Shown here: one piece after another, positions 10,775-22,129 of the stretch
Layout: every line of letters begins with the position of its first letter
Numbering within the stretch: position 1 is the stretch's first letter
Assembly: GCA_002205965.3 (NCBI GenBank)
Contig: NADL03000666.1
Coordinates: 744,001-808,000 of the forward strand
Length of the DNA: 64,000 bases
From: Kappaphycus alvarezii
Lineage: Eukaryota; Rhodophyta; Florideophyceae; Gigartinales; Solieriaceae
Direction of reading: 5' to 3'
Notes under the pieces: generated by a model
Told to the model about the DNA's origin: nothing
Databases searched by the model: none
What the model saw: the letters and a program-made list of their open reading frames with translations, nothing else
Program-made: the position numbers and the translations under genes

Positions 10775-11470
10775 ATGTTTGACGTCGCACAAGAGCTGCT
10801 GAGCTTTGCGTTGAATATTCAGCTTCAGCACGAGAGGGAGGAGAGGACGGAGAACATGGTCGAAACAAGTAGCGTTGAAGCCAAACGTCTCATCAGGATC
10901 GCGCACACCAAAAAGCGCAACAGGCTAACGTTTTTCAACTCCACAGAAAGTGCTGCTTTGCGTCTTAGCGTACGCGGTCATCATACGACGCAGGACCCTC
11001 TTACCCACTGCGCACTTTGCGGACAACATACGCAAGCGTATAGGGGGGCCAGATCAACATACAAGTGCAGTCTTTGCTCTGTAAATCTTCGCGTCAAGGT
11101 TCCTCCAGGTTACCAGAAAAGTTGCGCGCACATCTGGCATAGTACAAAGAACTTAGAAGCGCGACGAATAACGGGCAGAGGTGGATCGCGGGGAAGCCGG
11201 AATGTGACGAGTACAGTAGAGGAGGGTGGTTCGGAAACTGGAGAGGCGGACGCGGAACGCAGCTTTGGTAATGGGACGAGCTCCGCAGCGGAACAAGGAT
11301 CTCAGAACCGGGGAGCGCTGAGCAGGTTACGACATTCTGGTGGTGAAGGAAAAGTTGTGGAAAATGCAAGACTGAGTACAGCTTCGAGTAGGTCGACTAG
11401 ACGTAGATCTCAAGATGATAGTCATAACGCCGGGCCAGCGTTGAAACGCTCTCGTTCGAGCCAAAAGTAA
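10775..11470 (+). other. C-terminal zinc-binding and basic/Ser-rich tail of the piggyBac-like transposase
   Basis: The frame continues from the third acidic motif after one shift. A helical region (FDVAQELLSFALNIQ) is followed by cysteine pairs CALC and CSLC and a final C-x4-WHS at about nt 11010-11145. This is a cross-brace zinc arrangement comparable to the C-terminal zinc ribbon that binds terminal repeats in piggyBac transposases. The rest is Ser, Gly, Arg and Glu rich, ends with a KRSRSSQK basic tail, and stops at 11470. Probably the DNA-binding and nuclear-localisation end of the transposase. Confidence 0.6.
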
Positions 11471-11507
11471 ACTTGTAGCCCCTAATGTCGAAGTAAAAAT
11501 GTACCTG

Positions 11508-11531
11508 TTATGTGCGCTTTTTCGCACACAG
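11508..11531 (+). repeat. Right subterminal 9-6-9 palindrome of the piggyBac-like element
   Basis: TTATGTGCG (11508-11516), spacer CTTTTT, then CGCACACAG (11523-11531). It has the same 9-6-9 geometry as the palindrome in the left terminus, but lies about 220 bases inside the right end. Confidence 0.65.
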
Positions 11532-11710
11532 GAGCCATTTAGGCCTCATGGAACCCCCTCTAACGCCCTGACTTCGCCACCTCGCCATTCCGTCAATATT
11601 CATCGGTTTTGGCTGAAAATCGAGAGAAACATGCACATAGTCCTGTTCTATGCTTTGATGTGTTTAGTTTCTACTTTGGACGTCTTACGCCCTAAATAAA
11701 GCCAGTTAAA

Positions 11711-11750
11711 CTTAATGTGCGTATTATCGCACATAAATACGGCACTAGGG
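11711..11750 (+). repeat. Right terminal inverted repeat of the piggyBac-like element
   Basis: Read inward on the minus strand it starts CCCTAGTGCC and continues through TTATGTGCG (complement of 11728-11736) and a 6-base spacer to an opposed copy (ATGTGCG at 11715-11721). It matches the left terminus at roughly 70-75% by eye, with small indels. Confidence 0.7.
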
Positions 11751-12000
11751 ATATTGTACTGTACCGAAAATGGCTGGGCTAAAGATATGAAAACTGCATA
11801 ATACCCAAACTGTATTCGGGACTACACAGTCACAAAAATTTTTAATGATTGAATACTGGAAAATCCGTTTATTTTGATCGCATTTGGACCACAAAAATGT
11901 CTTTCTTCCTCCGTAATATTTATACGGACGTGGTACTGAATTAATGAATTTGCCAGCCGTGGTGAGGTAGAAGTGACTCAAACCATCCACAGTTAAGAGG

Positions 12001-13580
12001 ATGGCACATTCAGTCCACACCGATGAAGCTCGGACACATCAACACATACTCAGGATGGACTACAGCTTCGACAGCTCGGAGGAAAGCATCCAAGGTGCAG
12101 ATGAGCTGTGCCATCCGTCCCTGGACACCAAACACAGCGTAGAATTGATTGCCGATCGGATAGAGAATAAAAAGGACTCAGAAGACATTCCGTTAGTCTA
12201 TATAACTGCTGCATTGGAAGCACGGCGGGGTGCTAAAAAAATTGAGCGAGATTCAAACTGAACAAATTTCATTTCCTACAGATATCCCAGACTTTGATCC
12301 CCTAAAGCTGAGCCCGAACCGATTGAACCACTGGGCAGACCAAAAGCGTTCACTCTTCGCAAATAGTCTACTTTCAATCCTACGAACATTTTCAAGATGT
12401 TTATCTCATATGAAATCATGGCAACGATTGACAAGAATACAAATATTTACGCATAAATGCCTTCTTTCGGAACTGGAAGGCCATGGAATAATGGTACTGA
12501 TAAATATATTAGCTGCATCCTGAGGATATGTTTGTATATGGGCACTCATCGAAGCCCCTACATATAAGACTACTGGGACAGATATCAACGTGAAAAAATT
12601 CATGCCATCACCAACTCAATGTCGGTGATCCGTTTTTCACAAATCAAGCGCTTTCTACATGTGCCTGACCACAGATAAGACAAGGAAAGTCATTATTTTT
12701 CGATAAAAAGTATCCATTCTTTCGCACTTTTATGCTGTCTTTAAGAACTATTTATTTCTAGATGCAACCTCAGCACGGATGAGACAATGATAGTGGAATG
12801 CATCAGGTTAGCGAAAACCGTTCGTATGCGAACAAACCCATTAAGTCTGGATTCAAGGTGTGGGATATTTGCGACTCAGGCTACACGTGCTGGGAAATCC
12901 CATATTCGAATCGATACCCCTGGAATTATTGTATGGGACGAAATTTTTTGCCTCATTAATCAGCCATTTTTGCCTGGCCTACGGATGAACTGCTTAGATT
13001 TATGGCTGGCATTACCGGTAAGATGCACTAGTGTATCTTTATTGATAACTTCTTTTGGTCTCTGAAGGCTTTCAGGATTCTAACACAGCACAATATTGGT
13101 GCTGTGGGAACGGTTTGATCAAATGCATTTGATTTTCTCATGGAAATTGACCTTTGCGGACGTAGTGATGTCAAAAAGAACTGGAGCTCTCTCGTTGTAA
13201 TGACCTGCGAGCAAAATGCTGTTCTAGCTTTACTATTGAAAATGGAGCTGTACAGATGCTGTCCACAGTACATGAGGTTTGGCCTGACCACACCGACCTC
13301 CATTTAGGAAATCGCCCTAGAATTGCATTTCCGAATGGGGCCAAGAGGTCGGTCTTTGTTTGGTTCTGACACTGAAAAAAGATTTACAATTCTACGAGTA
13401 GTTGATGATTGAAATTTAAGCATGGGGGGAGTGGGTATTGCTGATCAGTTGTGACTAGTTCACAAATGCCAAATGCCCTCGCGTAGAACCTGGGTGCCTG
13501 TAGTACTTTGGCTTGTAAATATTGCGTCTACTAACAGTTATATTATTCTTTCTAAGTTGAATAGTCTGTAGCAAGGGAGT
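12001..13580 (+). pseudogene. Second piggyBac transposase (DDE_Tnp_1_7 type), heavily decayed
   Basis: Recognisable pieces follow each other in the family order but in changing frames. CLYMGTHRSPYI and MSVIRFSQIKRFLHVPD (12520-12670) lead in. NLSTDETMI carries the first Asp at 12778. ANKPIKSGFKVWDICDSGY lies near 12825-12885. FIDNFFWSLKAF carries the second Asp at 13044. GAVGTV lies near 13100. MGGVGIADQ (13422-13448) is the third motif, whose Asp is replaced by Gly (GGT at 13434). The tail reads RRTWVPVVLWLVNIASTNSYI. The first 260 bases may be its acidic N-terminus. Several stops and frame changes, plus loss of the third catalytic residue, show it is inactive. It is a different subfamily from the 7.1-11.75 kb element that abuts it. 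Confidence 0.8.
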
Positions 13581-14259
13581 CACAGGAAATTCGAGGTTGA
13601 TTTAGCCTGGAGCTTAGTGAGTTAGGGAAGCTTGGTTTCAGTCCTGGATTGGGGGAGGAGTCAATCTGGACAAGCTATGGAATTAAATACCAGTTTAGCT
13701 ATGAATAAGGACAGCTGAATCTGGAGGAGATTTCACCCAAAAAATAAGAACAGGGTTTGGAATCGCTCTCCAAGTGATCCCTATATTACAGTCGCTTTCC
13801 AAACAGTGACCGTAGGGAATGCTCTCACTGCTACTGGTACGGAACTTCATCCAGAGAAAGGCGGAAGTCTCCCTTGTTATTCCGGTCATACAGTGTGTTT
13901 ATTTGTCTACAGAAAGGTCGGAACTGGTTTCTAGAATTCCAGAAAAGGCAGTCCAAGAACTTTGGAACAGTTAGGTATAGGGCAAAATTATCTGAATTTG
14001 TTTCATACTTTGCATGTGTATGTAAGTTGTAGTCTTCCGCTCGCATTAGGGCTTCAAAATGCATTTGGAGCCTTTAAGTTGATGTTTTTGGTGTGTATGC
14101 GTGTTTTTAATAAAAAGCGTATGACTTTTAAATTGAAAAATAGCATGTTTTAATCAGAACCTGAGATTGTGTTCCGGACTGCACGGTCCAAAACCTCCTA
14201 CAGTTTAGGGGATACACATGGTCCTGTAAAACCGCACTTTCGTTGAGCATGAGGGACTT

Positions 14260-14302
14260 TTTGTTGCAACTGGAGTAGTGGCACTATTCCAGTTGCAACA
14301 AA
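14260..14302. repeat. 21-bp imperfect palindrome
   Basis: Left arm 14260-14280 and right arm 14282-14302 are reverse complements except for one position, around a single central base. The core is TTGTTGCAACTGGA and its complement. No flanking coding sequence explains it. Confidence 0.8.
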
Positions 14303-17300
14303 TTTATACTTAAGTAACCATGGTAGAGTATATGGTACATATGGAACTTGACTGGATCATCAATATGCAGGATAATTAATATTAGCTAAGACAATAGATT
14401 CTCGTTCCCAGAGAAAGCGCATTCGAAGTACGCAGTGACAAGGGGAGAGTTTTTATCCAGAAGCGAGTGTTAAAGAGATCTGCGAGGATTTCCAGAAGGT
14501 GTATCACAGTTATGTTCATATTTAAGATCTTTTCTGAGTATACTGAGTTTTGGTAACCTGAGCGGTAATGGCGACGGCACCAGAAATATATTCCTCAGAC
14601 GATACTCCTCCTAGAATATTTGAAAGCTTAAAGAAGCATGATTTATGAGAGAGACGATTAAAATTGGCCGTTTTAGAGGCAAGAACAACGCCAACGTGAT
14701 ATTGTCAAAACATGGCTCCTTTAAATCAAAATTTTCAAGCACGGGTCGAGGAAGACTAAATATATCGTCAATTCTATAAAGAATAGTATCTTAAAGATAA
14801 AAAACACTAAATTTTTGTAATGAATGGGAATCAATAGAGAAAAAAAATTAATTTCACTCAAATATAGAAGCAGTCCGAGACCTTGTCTAAGAGTTGCAGG
14901 TAGTGTACGATTATGGTAATATAAAAAATACGGTATCACGTAGAGGGGTTTGACTAATTTGAAAATTTTATCACTAAGGAGTAGCAACTACCGGGGCGAT
15001 ATGTGTCTCTGAGGCGCCGGTAAGGGGAAAAACGGATCTGACTGCGACCCTTTGGTAAATTGAAATTCAAAAATCCTTGTACTCGTTGTTGGTTTCGTCG
15101 ATAGGCATACTAATAGGAGGCTGTTTTAAATGCTTTTATCTGAAGAGAGAGGATCGAAATCATTTTCAAGGTGATACTCTTCGATAAGGTTGACCTCTGG
15201 GTCTCCAAATTTACGTGTATCTCCCGCACTATTAGTAAGGAATTTATCATTAAGGTTTGTGAAATTGCCGATAGTTTCCAAAAGATCTTGTTTGAGGACT
15301 TAACTTTCTTGGTATTGATATTTATCTCAAAAATAACAAAGATGGCGCTCGGTATTCTTTTTGTATATTTCAGGGTGAGAAAAGTTGTCTAAAAATGAAA
15401 AAACAAAGGTATAGCATTGCAAAGGCGTTCGGGGTGGGATTCAATTTTGATTGAAGGGAATATAGGCGTGAATGGACTTCTTAGGGAGTCAATATGTGGA
15501 GGGAGGGATCAAGAATGCATGAGATGTAGAGGATGATCCGATAGGCCTGTAGCAGCTATTGAATTCAATAAAGTATGACTCTTATGTATTAATGCCTCGC
15601 ATATGTTCAAAAGTAGATATTAATACTTAATCTCATGTTTTGTTGTATAATTGCGTTTACCATAGGAATCCTGCGACTGCAAATTGAAGCTATTATACTT
15701 AGAGGTCTCTTTGGCTCGCTTAGTACGAAGAATAAGTATTGTATATTCGGAAATAATGGAATTGAATTATTTTAGAGTAGTCAAAACTGAAAGAGGATAT
15801 TCGAGGAGGTCATGAATGTGAGAGTTTCGTAGGTATCGGTAAAAATGAATTTGATGCGAAATAGTATTGAATATCTAGCTGTTTATGGCTGTGGCTGTGC
15901 AATAATCAACAAAACGGTCCTTTTTGTTGTTCTTTAACAGAAGAGGGCAACACCAAGGTAGAACAAGCGTAGCATTTTTATGTTCATGGGATTAAAGGTA
16001 GTCTAAAGCGGTGAAGGGGTATTCTGCGATGAATGAATAAAAGTTTTTAGGGCCACAGTATTTCAGACTGGCTCCACTGAAACGTAGGTACAAATTAAGG
16101 GAAATTTTCAATTACCTTGGTAGTTTACAGTAAAAGGAAGAGTTGGATTGTGAAAGGGGAACTGGAGGATCCTGAGCGGCGGAAAAAACGTTTTGATGTA
16201 TCTAGTACAGGCATCCAGATCTTGGTCATGGAAAATAACGTATTCGATAATCTCAAAATTGTCATTGAAATTCCTGAAAATAGAAGAAGAAGAGGAAGAA
16301 AAAGCTTTATTATGGTAACAAAGGGAACGGGAACTTCTAAACTGAAACAGCCTGTCAAGGGCTTGAAAGATGCATACTTTAGCAAATTACGTCAATAAAA
16401 TCTCGGCAAGCGGAGATTTGAATGGGTGAATTACGGCTGTGAAGAAACAATTTTAGTTTTCTATAAATAATAGGATAAGGGATTGTTTCACGTCCGGATA
16501 GTAATACTAGTTTCAAATTTTCTCGAATAATGCCACAAAAATCTTTTCCCAAGAGGCATTTGTCAGAGGCGTAACCACGAATTGTTTCGACAAAGTTGTG
16601 TTGTTCAAAGTTAGAGAGAATCACTCCTAATCAGAAAAAATTATGTTGATTTTTTATCTCGATTTTGTAAAAGGAGGACCAAGGATGTTGGTGTTGGAAA
16701 ATATGAAATAGGAAAGAAAGGATGAAAGAGTGACAGAAAAGGGGTAGCGGATGATAAATTAACTTGGTTTTCAGGGCGACATTGACGATCGGTGTATAAG
16801 TGGGTGAAATGAATTTTTTTATTGACAGAGAGAGGCTAAGTGAGGAAATATGTGAATTTTACTGTTACCGTAGGCCGGAGCTTGTATTAATGAGGAATTC
16901 TTCGTTTGTGTACCCTGAGAAGAGTCATCACAGGATACAAAGCTTTTCGCAGCAAAGGTTGGTGTGGAGGGATAGTTCTCAAATCCGACCAACTTGGACA
17001 GAAAGCGTCAACTGAATTCTTTAATGGAGTAATTTAGAGAGGAAGCTGAAATACATTCATGTTTTAGCCTACGGAAAAGGAGATTATGGACGGATTTTCG
17101 GCTTTGGGATTCGAAAATCTGTGCGTAAAGCGATTTACGTTGCAGTTATTTTATTCTTGTGAAGATCAGCAAAAACGCATACTAAACAATAGTGGAAGTG
17201 CTACTACGCGGGCACAGTAAAGATGAGGGTATCTTTACGGGTTTGTGTAAAGATAATGACTGAATTTAGATTCGTTCTGGTTTTCAACGCACTAATGGTG

Positions 17301-18302
17301 CCGTTCTACTGTATTTTAGTGTAAGTCAGGCTATACAGAAACAATGTATTTAACTTCAGTTGCACAGTGAGGTAGTGAACTTACAATAAATAATTCCAGG
17401 TTATATGTTACGTCCTCTGTGCTTACCAGCCTTCAAACTATTTTAGCTCGGAAGATTTATTTTTTGTAGAAGGTACAGGAATAGACCGTAATATACCCTG
17501 TAGGTTGTATAATGAACAAAAATTGAGGGGACGAAATTGTTTTGGATTTTTCTGGATTTTTGAATCAAAAATTCTAGGCTCAAGGGGACACTAGAGTCAT
17601 AACAATTCTAAACTTACAATCAGCCAAACGTCTTTTTAAAAGTCGCTCTCTGATGTCTGGCTAATAAATACGACGGCGATGGCAAGGCAAATCGATATTC
17701 TTGTCTTCAATTCGACCGTCTTTTTCGCCTACAGGCTATGTGCCTCACCATTAAAATGTTTGCGTAGCACCAAGAAAAAGAAATCGCACCATGAATATTT
17801 GATAAGAAGGATTCACACTCCGATATTCAAATACACAACGGAACCACACCCCGAACTTTCTGTCAAAACTACACACCCCAATATACCAACAATCAGTCTA
17901 CGTAAGGGGACCGACACCCCTAACATCTCAGACAGTGATTGCGCATCTGCCCAATAAAAAGTCAATTGCATTAAGCAAAAGTCAAATCGGGTGATTCCGC
18001 GACGTGGATTGACAAAAAAGAAGAGATGCTACAGGAATTAAAAGCCAAGATATGAGAAAAAATCTAAAAATTGAAAACGTGAGGCTTGCATTTGACAGCT
18101 GAGAGAAGATTAAAAAAGATGTCTACCGAACACTAAAGGAGAAGCTTAAAATCACATTCAACTGAAAATGATCAAAAAATAAATATAATGCCCTGTAAGC
18201 TATTAATTGTGCAATGTGCGGCCTATCAGCAGATAAAAATTTTCGCACGCAGAAAAACTCGCTCCTGATCCCATGACTGGAGATTGCACAGATCGAGACT
18301 CG

Positions 18303-18367
18303 AAAGCACACCGAAATATCACATAGACGATCAAAAAACTCGTCTATGTGATATTTCGGTGTGCTTT
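18303..18367. repeat. Perfect 28-bp inverted repeat with 9-base spacer
   Basis: Arms 18303-18330 and 18340-18367 are exact reverse complements, separated by TCAAAAAAC. The transcript of either strand would form an uninterrupted 28-bp hairpin. It stands alone in an AT-rich region. Confidence 0.9.
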
Positions 18368-18480
18368 GGGATATAAGGGAATTCCAAGATCGCCAACTGA
18401 ATACCGAAGCAATAAACACCGGTTCTCGGTCTTAGACTTACTAAATAATAGACCCAGACTGCTATCCATCATTCATGGTA

Positions 18481-18620
18481 GACGGAAGGAGGAGATGGAG
18501 CGACGGAGAGAGAGAAGGAAGAAATGAGAGAAGGGGAGTAAAAGAGAGAGTGAAAGAAGGAGAGAGAGAAGAAGTGAGGGGCCAATAAAGAGAATTGAGA
18601 GGAGAGAAGGTGGTGAGAGA
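18481..18620. repeat. GA-rich purine tract
   Basis: About 140 bases, almost purely A and G on the plus strand, built from irregular GAGAGA, GAAGGA and GGAGAG units. Low-complexity sequence, possibly able to form triplex DNA; no coding meaning seen. Confidence 0.7.
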
Positions 18621-21600
18621 CTTTACTCTGACAGAATATGGAGGGAGATCGGGGCTTGTATAGACCTCGAGGCTAGTTGAACGGTGCTTCCAGACAATCG
18701 AGGGAAGTTTCCAGAAGCCATGTAGACGAAGGTATGAGGCTAACCCTAAACATGCTTGAGCGTCTCTAAAGATGATCAGCTCAAGCTTACAGCACTGTGC
18801 AGTAAATAAGCGTAACGGTCAAGGTCTAGGCTGTACCGTAAACTACAGTAATAGGCGTCTTTAAGACTCTTTGCTAACTGTAAGCTGTCAGCAGAGGCAA
18901 CAGAAAGTAATTAAACTAACAATTCACAGGCAAGGCATCACAAAGGGAATCGTGTACAGCATTACGCGATTTTACTAGATGAAATTCTCGTACAGATCAC
19001 TGGTAACACTTAAATAAACCACACAAATGAACGCGGAGTGAAACGGCAGGTAGGGAAGATATTGAAAGCGCAAATTAACCTAGGAGCTATTTTTACTGCT
19101 TCAGACTACAGAATAAAAATAGTTGCAAGATTTTATTCGATGAAAATGCGGGATAAATTGTGTCGCACACCAAGCAAAAGGTTCCTCAGAACTTCTTTCG
19201 CATATTTCAACTTCGCGGTGGTTACTACCTAATCATTATCAAACATGGAAAGAGAGACCCCGGAAAACCCCGAATTCGACGGTCCGCTATCTAACCCAGA
19301 AAATGCGACACTTTTTGGACACCTCCAAAAAACCACCACGAATGAACGAAAACAGCAGAAATCGAGAAAATTGTCTCAGTGGATCAATACAGGACGGCAG
19401 TATACCTCAAATATCTTTCAAGCACCCAGAAACTGTCAATGCACTGCAATGACACACTAAACTCATATCATAGACTCCCAAATCATGTAAATATCAAAAA
19501 TATATATATGTCTTCGTTAGACTTACCAAAAGGGATTATTATGCACCCTCAAAGCACGTAAAATCCGTGAAAATTGCTCAAATTGTGCCATTACTCATCT
19601 TCAGCCGGCTCCGCATCACCCAACGCACCTTCAACACCCCTAAGACAAACTATCGTCACGAACAGAGTAAGGCTCCTACTTCAGTCCAACGCAGGAAATG
19701 AGTACTTTCTCGATATATATCTACTGCTCATACGCTGGATTATGGTCCATGTACCGACAATACGCAGCGATACAGATCAATACCTCCAAAAATGAGTCTC
19801 AAATACTACACACCACTTCGAGTTCCATTCAGAAAAGATAAGATATAGGATACCCTGCAAAAAAATTAGAGCCCGGACACAACCTTTTTTTTAAATTTCT
19901 TCACCATTTATTCGTCTTATACATTGGAGTAAATTTATAGAACAAGAAGCTTGAAAAAAATTATAATGAGAGGATAAATGAAATCAATTCTTATGGACAC
20001 GGAGCTCTACTCCCAGTATGCTGAAGAAGAGCTATTTTTGAAAAGCGCTTGCTACACGGTGAAATGTTCCGTTGTGGTGACCAAGATTTTCGAAATGACT
20101 GATATAAAATAGAAATGAAGGATAAATTACACTTACTGCTCAAGTTCATTAGATTTATCCTCGGAGAGAAGAAAACTGCCTTATAAATCGTCCTAATAAC
20201 TTACTTGCGAAAAATTGAAAGTACACTTGACGAGGAATCGTTTAAAAACCTTAGATCGGCGTTTATGAGATTCGAGTGGCTGAAAGATACACGGATAAAT
20301 TTTCTGTTCAAAACAGCACAGTTGGAGCAGATTATGGGAAAGGTATTCGAATTAACTCTTCATTAAGTATTAATAAGGATAAGAAAGGCGATCGCGTAAG
20401 CCGTCAACATTTTTTTTGCATAAATATTTTCAAAAATGGCCTAGACTATCCGTATATTGACTGATTTTAAGAATTGTCCGTTGCAAAACAACTAGGAAAT
20501 TTCCTCCCGAATGTTCTACGTTTCTTTCATTGCTGATGCAGAAAAAAATGTGGTACCTATGTTTTATGTCCAAATTTGAGCTAATTATTTTTTGCGTAAT
20601 ATCCCGTGAAGTTTTTTATTTCAGCGGTATGTGTGACTTAGCTATCTCTTTCTTTTCGGAAGTGAGCATTATGTTGGATAAAAAGAGTCCCATTTCTACT
20701 ACTAGTCGATCAGCAGAACCTCTTCGGCGCCATGCATAAATTTTAGTGGAACTCTGAGCGACATACAATGCTGGAATTTACCTCTGCTAAAGAAAAATTC
20801 AACGACAGAATAATCTCCGGAATCAGTTTCGTGAGGAGCACTAATAAAGTCGCAGATGGAGAACTTAATAATTCAATGAATCAACCGCTTCTTCGAAAGT
20901 TTAACACAACGGTTCAGCTTTATATTAAACTGTACCAATGAGTCATCATATCAAGATAAGTGTCATGAAAAACTGTAATGTTTGGATTGGAGTTCAAATA
21001 CACCGGACACGCAAAACCGCTCCATCCGAGGCCGAGCAAGCCACCTGGTTAACTCTATATTCATGTTAATCGCAAAGCCATTTTCATTGTCGAGAATGAT
21101 TTGAATGTTTGTATTGACATACATATAGAGGTCTAATAGGCCATCGCGCTCTCTCACAGGCCGAATCATCCACTCTCATAAAGTTTTATTTGACGTTAAA
21201 TCGCTACAGTGCCCTTTCAGTCGAAGCAAAGATCGAGTGATCAGCTTATAAAGGATGAGGGGTACATCAACTTCCTTATGAGCTTAATTTTAGTTTTTTT
21301 TAATGTGTCTTGAACGGAAATATTTTCTCTAGCACCAGTTCACCCTTCCTTTTGCATATAAATACGCTGATACCATTTAAGATGGAAGCAGATATACAAT
21401 CCAATCGACAATTTAACACATACACATCCTCTACAACAAAAGCTGGGTTTATCAATAGCTCTTTGTGTCAGAGTCCTGTGTTCTTCACAAGAACACCAAA
21501 ATACTTCCAACCAAAACACATTGCGCCAGCTAGCACCATATATATGCGCTAGGAGCTCTTTCCTTTCAACAATCCTAGGTTTCCATACCCGTTCATGCAA

Positions 21601-21811
21601 CGAATGAGCTCCTTTGCGCTGTTAGCGAACGTGAGGAACTCAGAGATATCTATTATGAATGGTAGCATGTTGAAGGATTTTTCCCCAAAATTTAATAGCC
21701 AGCGGTTCATTACATATTCTGCGCTTGTATACCATGAACTGACGTCAAATTGGGACTTTTGGTTAAAATACGTCTCTGAACTTGATTAACTCAACAACTT
21801 AGTCATTCTAT

Positions 21812-22129
21812 ATGTTATATTCCCCTCGTATCTCCCTTACCGTTCCTTTCATCGTTTTCGTTCCTTTCGAACTCATCGAAACCATCATTGATATCTTCCT
21901 CTTCAACTTACTCCTCATGTACACCCTTCTCCTCAACATCGTCCTCACTCTCATTACTGCCTTGCTCTCCGCTGCTGTACCAGTCCAAATCATTGCCGAA
22001 TGCTTCCCCCTCAATGCCATTCTCCGTTGCACTTTCCATTTTCCTCTCCTGACTGCCACTTCCCTCCTCACTTTCATTTTCTCCATTCTCTCAGATTTTT
22101 TCCCTCCTTTAGGAATTTACCTAGATTAA
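21812..22129 (-). pseudogene. Acidic low-complexity coding remnant
   Basis: One minus-strand frame reads as a strongly Glu/Asp/Ser/Asn-rich polypeptide (for example ESEDDVEEKG and EEEDINDGFDEFERNEND), interrupted by stops. The composition resembles the acidic N-terminal segments of transposases, and a similar acidic block occurs at 31606-32036. No domain is recognisable, so this could also be chance translation of a pyrimidine-rich strand. Confidence 0.25.

Larger units (their letters stand above)
7421..11470 (+). pseudogene. piggyBac-like transposase with inserted nuclease-like domain, broken
   Basis: Would excise and reinsert the element in the nucleus. Start chosen at ATG 7421, before an acidic then Arg-Gly-rich N-terminus (about 7590-7690; frame change at a poly-G run near 7590). 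A conserved helical segment (LLDWLNE, LFTLSDMYRYVAVLL) spans about 7900-8080. About 500 bases to 8590 do not fit and may be an insertion. The frame resumes with YPPTGRGNDG, then the first acidic cluster LDDDL (8779-8793), RKADKEG, and the second Asp in DRGDGK (9019). After TAG 9541 and TAA 9812 comes a PD-(D/E)XK-like domain (9868-10300). TGA stands at 10489. The third Asp is in KARVDG (10555), where the family has KGGVD. A frame change near 10620 leads to a cysteine-rich C-terminus. D1-D2 spacing is 79 residues, D2-D3 about 512, far longer than in ordinary piggyBac. At least three stops and three frame changes: dead copy. Confidence 0.75.
7113..11750 (+). mobile_element. Complete 4.64-kb piggyBac-like DNA transposon (inactivated)
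   Basis: The ends are inverted: CCCTA at 7113-7117 and TAGGG at 11746-11750. Both are flanked by ATAT (7109-7112 and 11751-11754), which reads as a 4-bp target duplication. CCC-ending termini and a palindromic 4-bp duplication are piggyBac traits, although the family normally uses TTAA. Inside lies a broken transposase gene on the plus strand (7421-11470) with a zinc-binding C-terminus, and AATAAA at 11695-11700 sits just before the right end. The 9-base unit TTATGTGCG is repeated in opposed pairs near both ends. Superfamily placement is by termini, the KGGVD-like third acidic motif and the C-terminal zinc ribbon; catalytic competence is lost through several stops and frameshifts. Confidence 0.8.
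13581..21811. other. AT-rich stretch without supported genes
   Basis: Short frames exist on both strands but none carries a recognisable domain, and several overlap each other on opposite strands (for example 16117-16398). Structured features inside are listed separately: palindromes at 14260-14302 and 18303-18367, and a purine tract at 18481-18620. A small Ser/Pro-containing frame near 17679-17957 and Asn/Lys-rich frames near 19245-19800 are not convincing. Confidence 0.45.

Noticed and set aside
16117..16398. 93-codon plus-strand and 86-codon minus-strand overlapping frames
   Set aside because: Two open frames over the same bases with no motif in either; at most one could be real and neither is supported.
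19038..20739. Series of short Asn/Lys/Ser-rich frames
   Set aside because: All under 75 codons, no order of motifs, composition typical of AT-rich non-coding DNA.
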